From NCBI RefSeq assembly GCF_013393945.1, contig NZ_CP040297.1, positions 2,248,804-2,312,803 of the forward strand: a stretch of 64,000 nucleotides of DNA, in the 5' to 3' direction. A program made the translations under genes and the position numbers. The notes beneath the pieces were generated by a model, which worked only from the letters and a program-made list of their open reading frames with translations, had not been told where the DNA came from and ran no database searches. This DNA comes from Nostoc sp. TCL26-01 (GTDB lineage: Bacteria > Cyanobacteriota > Cyanobacteriia > Cyanobacteriales > Nostocaceae). Below are positions 61,145 through 64,000 of this stretch, piece after piece; position 1 is the stretch's first letter, and every line of letters starts with the position of its first letter.

Positions 61145-61330
61145 TTAGCGGAAACGTCGTTTAGTTTGTCTGTGTTTGGCAACTTCCTTACGCTTGCGCT
61201 TTTCTATGGGTGTTTCAAAATGACGATGCTTTTTGATATCTGGCATAATACCTGCCTTAGAAACTTCTCGCTTAAATCGACGCAAAGCCGATTCGATTCC
61301 TTCATTTTCACCAACTCTGATTTGGGTCAT
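61145..61330 (-). CDS. rpsU: 30S ribosomal protein S21
   Basis: A 61-residue basic protein: [46 protein letters not shown], the S21/bS21 pattern. It follows the RRM protein gene by 127 bases with a terminator between them. An rbp-rpsU arrangement is known from Anabaena variabilis, where the RNA-binding protein is cold-induced. Confidence 0.95.
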   Translation of the reverse strand: MTQIRVGENEGIESALRRFKREVSKAGIMPDIKKHRHFETPIEKRKRKEVAKHRQTKRRFR

Positions 61331-61394
61331 TATTGCTCCTATTCAATTGATGGAATTTTTCACATCATGACAATAGAGAATCCAGTTAACTGAA

Positions 61395-61424
61395 TGAAAA
61401 AAAAAGGCAGACAGTTGTCTGACC
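61395..61424 (-). terminator. Terminator between the RRM gene and rpsU
   Basis: On the minus strand, GGTCAGACA pairs with TGTCTGCC, followed by at least eight T. rpsU then needs readthrough or its own promoter in the 60 bases left. Confidence 0.85.
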
Positions 61425-61457
61425 TTCCGAATTTCAATAAATTCTTCGTTTCAAACC

Positions 61458-61769
61458 TTAGTAACGGTTGCGGGAGCCGCCACCACCGTATCCTCCTCGG
61501 TTCCCACCGAATGAGCCACCTCTGTCTTCTTTAGGCTTCGCCTTATTAACTTTGAGGTCACGTCCCATCCACTCAGCACCATCAAGACCATCAATAGCAG
61601 ATGCTTCTTCCGCTTCTGAACTCATCTCTACAAAAGCAAAGCCGCGCAAACGACCTGTTTCACGGTCAGTAGGTAATACTACCTTCTTAACGGAGCCGTA
61701 TTCTGCAAAAACACTGTTAATATCTTCTTGTGTAACGTCGTAAGAGAGGTTACCCACGTAAATTGACAT
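61458..61769 (-). CDS. rbp: RRM-type RNA-binding protein with glycine-rich tail
   Basis: A 103-residue protein. RNP2 is IYVGNL (residues 3-8) and RNP1 is RGFAFVEM (about 43-50), then AEWMGRDLKVNKAKPKEDRGG and a Gly/Arg/Asn tail (GGNRGGYGGGGSRNRY). Cyanobacterial proteins of this type (RbpA class) are cold-induced RNA chaperones. I start at the ATG at 61769 (MSIYVGNL). The long leader upstream (about 61770-61900) may mediate cold control. Confidence 0.94.
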   Translation of the reverse strand: MSIYVGNLSYDVTQEDINSVFAEYGSVKKVVLPTDRETGRLRGFAFVEMSSEAEEASAIDGLDGAEWMGRDLKVNKAKPKEDRGGSFGGNRGGYGGGGSRNRY

Positions 61770-62116
61770 CTTTATCTCCAAAATTTGTGGCTGTGTAGAG
61801 ATTTAAATTTCGGAGAAGAGTCCATAAAGACCAAAGTAAAGGTTTTGTTAATGTTAAAAACAAAGACTATCACCGAGTTAATTCTCATATTACATGATTA
61901 CACAGAAGTCAATTATCTGCATGAGTGGTGGGAGTGATAAGTGAGACTATAGGAACATGGGATAAGTGAGGGAGTGCTGAGTGAGGGAGTGAGGGAGTGA
62001 GGGAGTGCTGTTAGCGGAAGCGGGGCGTTTAGCCCGTGCTGAGTAAGAGAGTGAGGGAGTAGTGAGTATAAGACTATTGACCAATGACCAATGACCAATG
62101 ACTAATGACTGACTCC
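61770..62116. other. Leader of the RRM gene and tandem repeat block
   Basis: The RRM gene 5' region (about 61770-61905) is followed by GGGAGTGAGGGAGTGCTGAGTG arrays (61965-62065), an interposed CGGAAGCGGGGCGTTTAGCCCG piece (62015-62036) and heptamers GACCAAT (62080-62110). No gene is supported in the block. Confidence 0.7.
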
Positions 62117-63154
62117 TCACTTTTGAGATAAATCCATTAAATTCGCTAGTTTGTACACAATTCGCGCTCCGACATTGCCATCCCACTCGTCATCACCGAC
62201 TTCGCAGACATCAAAGCCAATAATTTTTCTGCCACTATTTACCAATTCGCGGAATAAACAAAAAGTTTGCTCTAATTCCAGTCCACCAGGGACAGGAGTA
62301 CCCGTATTGGGGCAGAGCTTAGGGTCTAGTCCATCTACATCAAAGCTAATATGTACGTATTCTGGCAAATGACTGACAATTTCGCGGCTTAGTTCTACCC
62401 AAGTTGTTCCTGAGTATAGCTTTTGTTTAATTGCTGGGTCATAATAAGCCACTAGTCGCCCATGAGATTGGTCAATCGTTTGAATTTCATCGTGACTAAT
62501 ATCACGCAAACCTACTTGGACAAATTTGGTAATTTGCGGTAGTTTCAACGCATTAAAAATAATTGAGGCATGGGAAAACTCAAAACCCTCATAAGCATTA
62601 CGTAAATCTGCGTGAGCATCAATGTGTAAAATACCAAAATTGGGGTAATGAGCAGCTAGTGCTTGGAAGTAACCCAACGGTGCGCTATGATCCCCACCAA
62701 TGACAGCAACCCGCTTACCTTGATTAATTGCTTGCTGACACTGGGTAAACAGCCATTGATTTACTTGTTGACCGGCTTGATTAATTTCTGTCAGCACAGG
62801 TGTTAAATCTGGTGTATCTGTTAGTGGCTTACCTTGTGCTAACCGTTCGATAATTTGTGCTGCTAAGTTGCGATAATAGTTGTTCTTTTCTAAAATGTCT
62901 TGTGAAATTGGCTCTAAAAAAATTCCTTGCTTCCAACCATCAGGGTTATCGAAGTCAAATAAATCCAGTTGAATGGAAGCATCGAGAATTCTTTGTGGGG
63001 CGTTAGCTGTACCTGCACCATAGGAAACCGTAACTTCCCACGGGACTGCAAAGACAATTAAATTTGCTGAATCATAATCGAATGGCAAACCTAAGAGATT
63101 GCCATTGATTTCACCTACACCATTAGGATCATAGTCTTGGAGTTGATTATTCAT
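62117..63154 (-). CDS. speB: Ureohydrolase (agmatinase/arginase family)
   Basis: A 345-residue binuclear-metal ureohydrolase. Metal motifs are GGDHS (about 157), DAHADLR (about 180) and SFDVDGLDP (about 267). YGAGTANAPQRILDASIQLDLFD is the N-terminal substrate pocket. Agmatine to putrescine is the usual call. A cyanobacterial homologue (Sll1077) is a nickel-dependent guanidine hydrolase, so the substrate should not be taken as settled. No hyp or urease genes are adjacent. There is no direct link to the pot operon beyond the shared putrescine theme. Confidence 0.88.
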   Translation of the reverse strand: MNNQLQDYDPNGVGEINGNLLGLPFDYDSANLIVFAVPWEVTVSYGAGTANAPQRILDASIQLDLFDFDNPDGWKQGIFLEPISQDILEKNNYYRNLAAQIIERLAQGKPLTDTPDLTPVLTEINQAGQQVNQWLFTQCQQAINQGKRVAVIGGDHSAPLGYFQALAAHYPNFGILHIDAHADLRNAYEGFEFSHASIIFNALKLPQITKFVQVGLRDISHDEIQTIDQSHGRLVAYYDPAIKQKLYSGTTWVELSREIVSHLPEYVHISFDVDGLDPKLCPNTGTPVPGGLELEQTFCLFRELVNSGRKIIGFDVCEVGDDEWDGNVGARIVYKLANLMDLSQK

Positions 63155-63217
63155 CAGATCGCTTACTCGATTTATCTACCGCCTATTAAACTTCTGTATT
63201 GTAATAGACTCATATTT

Positions 63218-63376
63218 CTATTTTCTGGCAATTACCCATATGGCATGAACAATTCCGGGAATGTAACCCAAAAGTGTTAACAAGATATTAATCCAAAAAT
63301 CCTTACCTATACCAACTTGTAAAAATACTCCCAAAGGTGGAAAGAAAATAGCGCACAGAATCCTCACTAAATCCAT
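63218..63376 (-). CDS. YqaE/Pmp3 family membrane protein
   Basis: A 52-residue protein with two membrane helices: MDLVRILCAIFFPPLGVFLQ and FWINILLTLLGYIPGIVHAI, the Pmp3 pattern (FPPxGV, GYIPGIxHA). Pmp3 proteins are stress-induced small membrane proteins. AAGGAG directly precedes an ATG at 63382, leaving six bases to the ATG at 63376, so the latter is the better start. Confidence 0.92.
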   Translation of the reverse strand: MDLVRILCAIFFPPLGVFLQVGIGKDFWINILLTLLGYIPGIVHAIWVIARK

Positions 63377-63488
63377 TGTCATCTCCTTGTAATGAATGTG
63401 ATTGTTATGCTTAAATAGACTTTTATTAAAAAATCAAACTGTTATTTTTAACAACTAGCTTACCTAGAGTAACTTAGATCAATAAATA

Positions 63489-63836
63489 TTAACCACCACT
63501 AATTTTAGCTTTATAACCTAGCTTAATTAAAATTTCCAAAATTTTTTGTTTGTGTTCCCCTTGGATTTCGATCTCATTATCTTTAACTGTGCCACCTGTA
63601 CCGCACTGAGTTTTTAACTGCTTGACTAAATCTGCCAATATTTCTGGTTTAGTTTGAAAACCCGTGATGACTGTCACAGTTTTTCCTTTACGTCCTGCAC
63701 GGGTAGCTTGGACTCGGAGATTTTGCTGTTGTGGCGGTAGTTCAGGGGTTGGTCTTTCTAAGGCGGCGGAGTTGTCGTTGCCAAATTCGCGGTAGACAAG
63801 GCGCTTATCTGAAGATTGGGAATTGGAAGAAGACAT
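63489..63836 (-). CDS. SUI1/eIF1 family translation factor (YciH)
   Basis: A 115-residue protein. The C-terminal SUI1 domain has VQATRAGRKGKTVTVITGFQTKPEILADLVKQLKTQCGTGGTVKDNEIEIQGEHKQKILEIL, with the GTGGTVK loop, preceded by a disordered N-terminus. Bacterial YciH affects start-codon fidelity. It is divergent from trpB, 74 bases away. Two further IF-type genes (infC paralogue and SUI1) lie within 15 kb. Confidence 0.92.
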   Translation of the reverse strand: MSSSNSQSSDKRLVYREFGNDNSAALERPTPELPPQQQNLRVQATRAGRKGKTVTVITGFQTKPEILADLVKQLKTQCGTGGTVKDNEIEIQGEHKQKILEILIKLGYKAKISGG

Positions 63837-63910
63837 AAATTTTGATTAAGCAACTAGTTACAAAGACTTTCATATAATAATTAAGTCTATCCCATCATCA
63901 AAATTATTCT

Positions 63911-64000
63911 GTGACTACCACACCCCTTTCTCCAAGTTCTCCCGCAAATACTCAGGTTCCCGATACACAAGGACGCTTTGGACGCTTTGGCGGTAAGTAC
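63911..64000 (+). CDS. trpB: Tryptophan synthase beta chain, first 30 codons (3' end outside window)
   Basis: GTG at 63911 opens a frame reading MTTTPLSPSSPANTQVPDTQ and then GRFGRFGGKY, the N-terminus of TrpB before VPETLMPAL. TrpB joins indole and serine to tryptophan. The gene runs off the window end. Confidence 0.88.
   Translation, partial: MTTTPLSPSSPANTQVPDTQGRFGRFGGKY

Noticed and set aside
61913..62186. Minus-strand frames rich in Ser, Leu, Pro and Thr near the RRM gene
   Set aside because: They are translations of GGGAGTGAGGGAGTG tandem repeats.
1..64000. tRNA, tmRNA and rRNA genes
   Set aside because: I read for T-arm-like GGTTCGAATCC and for rRNA core motifs on both strands and saw none; a covariance search was not possible.

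Overview
The window is a chromosome segment from a filamentous, probably heterocyst-forming cyanobacterium of the Anabaena/Nostoc group. Three things suggest this: very frequent HIP1 octamers (GCGATCGC); many heptanucleotide short tandem repeats (GACTATT/GACCAAT type) between genes; and typical cyanobacterial genes (sigD, DUF760, crtO, sbpA-cysT-cysW, hli, an RRM-protein/rpsU pair, Tat-exported beta-carbonic anhydrase). The carB-sigD order is, from memory, as in Anabaena PCC 7120. I saw no rRNA, tRNA, CRISPR array, prophage or intact transposase gene. The window is ordinary chromosome rich in small non-autonomous repeats.

Layout. 1-6.9 kb: 3' part of carB, sigD, a DUF760 gene, a VanY-type carboxypeptidase and an exbB-exbD pair. 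7-13.4 kb: PBP2, then a polyamine ABC operon (potA, a four-helix-bundle gene, potD, potB) whose 3' end is duplicated around an orphan antitoxin and a miniature element. 13.5-18.5 kb: sulfate uptake, with sbpA-cysT-cysW-NIL on the minus strand facing a second sbpA paralogue. 18.6-25.6 kb: class II glutamine amidotransferase, ABM monooxygenase, M15/PGB peptidase, crtO ketolase, DUF2993 protein and a DAACS symporter. 25.8-31.5 kb: a Ser/Thr kinase with a periplasmic-binding-protein sensor, a DUF2281/PIN toxin-antitoxin pair with a nonsense-broken toxin, a secreted protein with a duplicated domain, a copper-chaperone-like HMA protein, a small exported protein and DUF427. 31.7-44.3 kb: HlyD plus cNMP/C39-like ABC exporter, PRC-barrel protein, smc and an NmrA-CIA30 fusion. 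44.6-52.2 kb: Uma2, HugZ-like, hydrolase, nucleotidyltransferase, an infC paralogue with no canonical start codon, hli, amidase and LOR-like protein. 52.5-64 kb: ABC exporter, B12-riboswitch-controlled DUF1636-cobK, a second Uma2, carbonic anhydrase, ankyrin protein, rpsU, RRM protein, ureohydrolase, Pmp3, SUI1 and the first codons of trpB.

Themes. Nutrient uptake (sulfate, polyamines, dicarboxylates/amino acids), wall metabolism (PBP2, two M15 peptidases, an amidase), light response (sigD, hli with an HLR1 box, crtO) and translation (infC paralogue, rpsU, SUI1) are all represented. The most unusual signals are: (1) an infC-like gene that can only start at AUU/AUC; (2) a 155-bp miniature element in three places, each with its own 4-bp target duplication; (3) a 131-bp repeat in inverted orientation 36.7 kb apart with one mismatch; (4) an 82-bp duplication of the potB end enclosing an orphan antitoxin; (5) intergenic repeats absorbed in frame into carB and smc, and forming the ends of several genes; (6) a kinase-TM-TPR-PBP receptor fusion; (7) a tandem protein domain whose copies differ only by synonymous changes.
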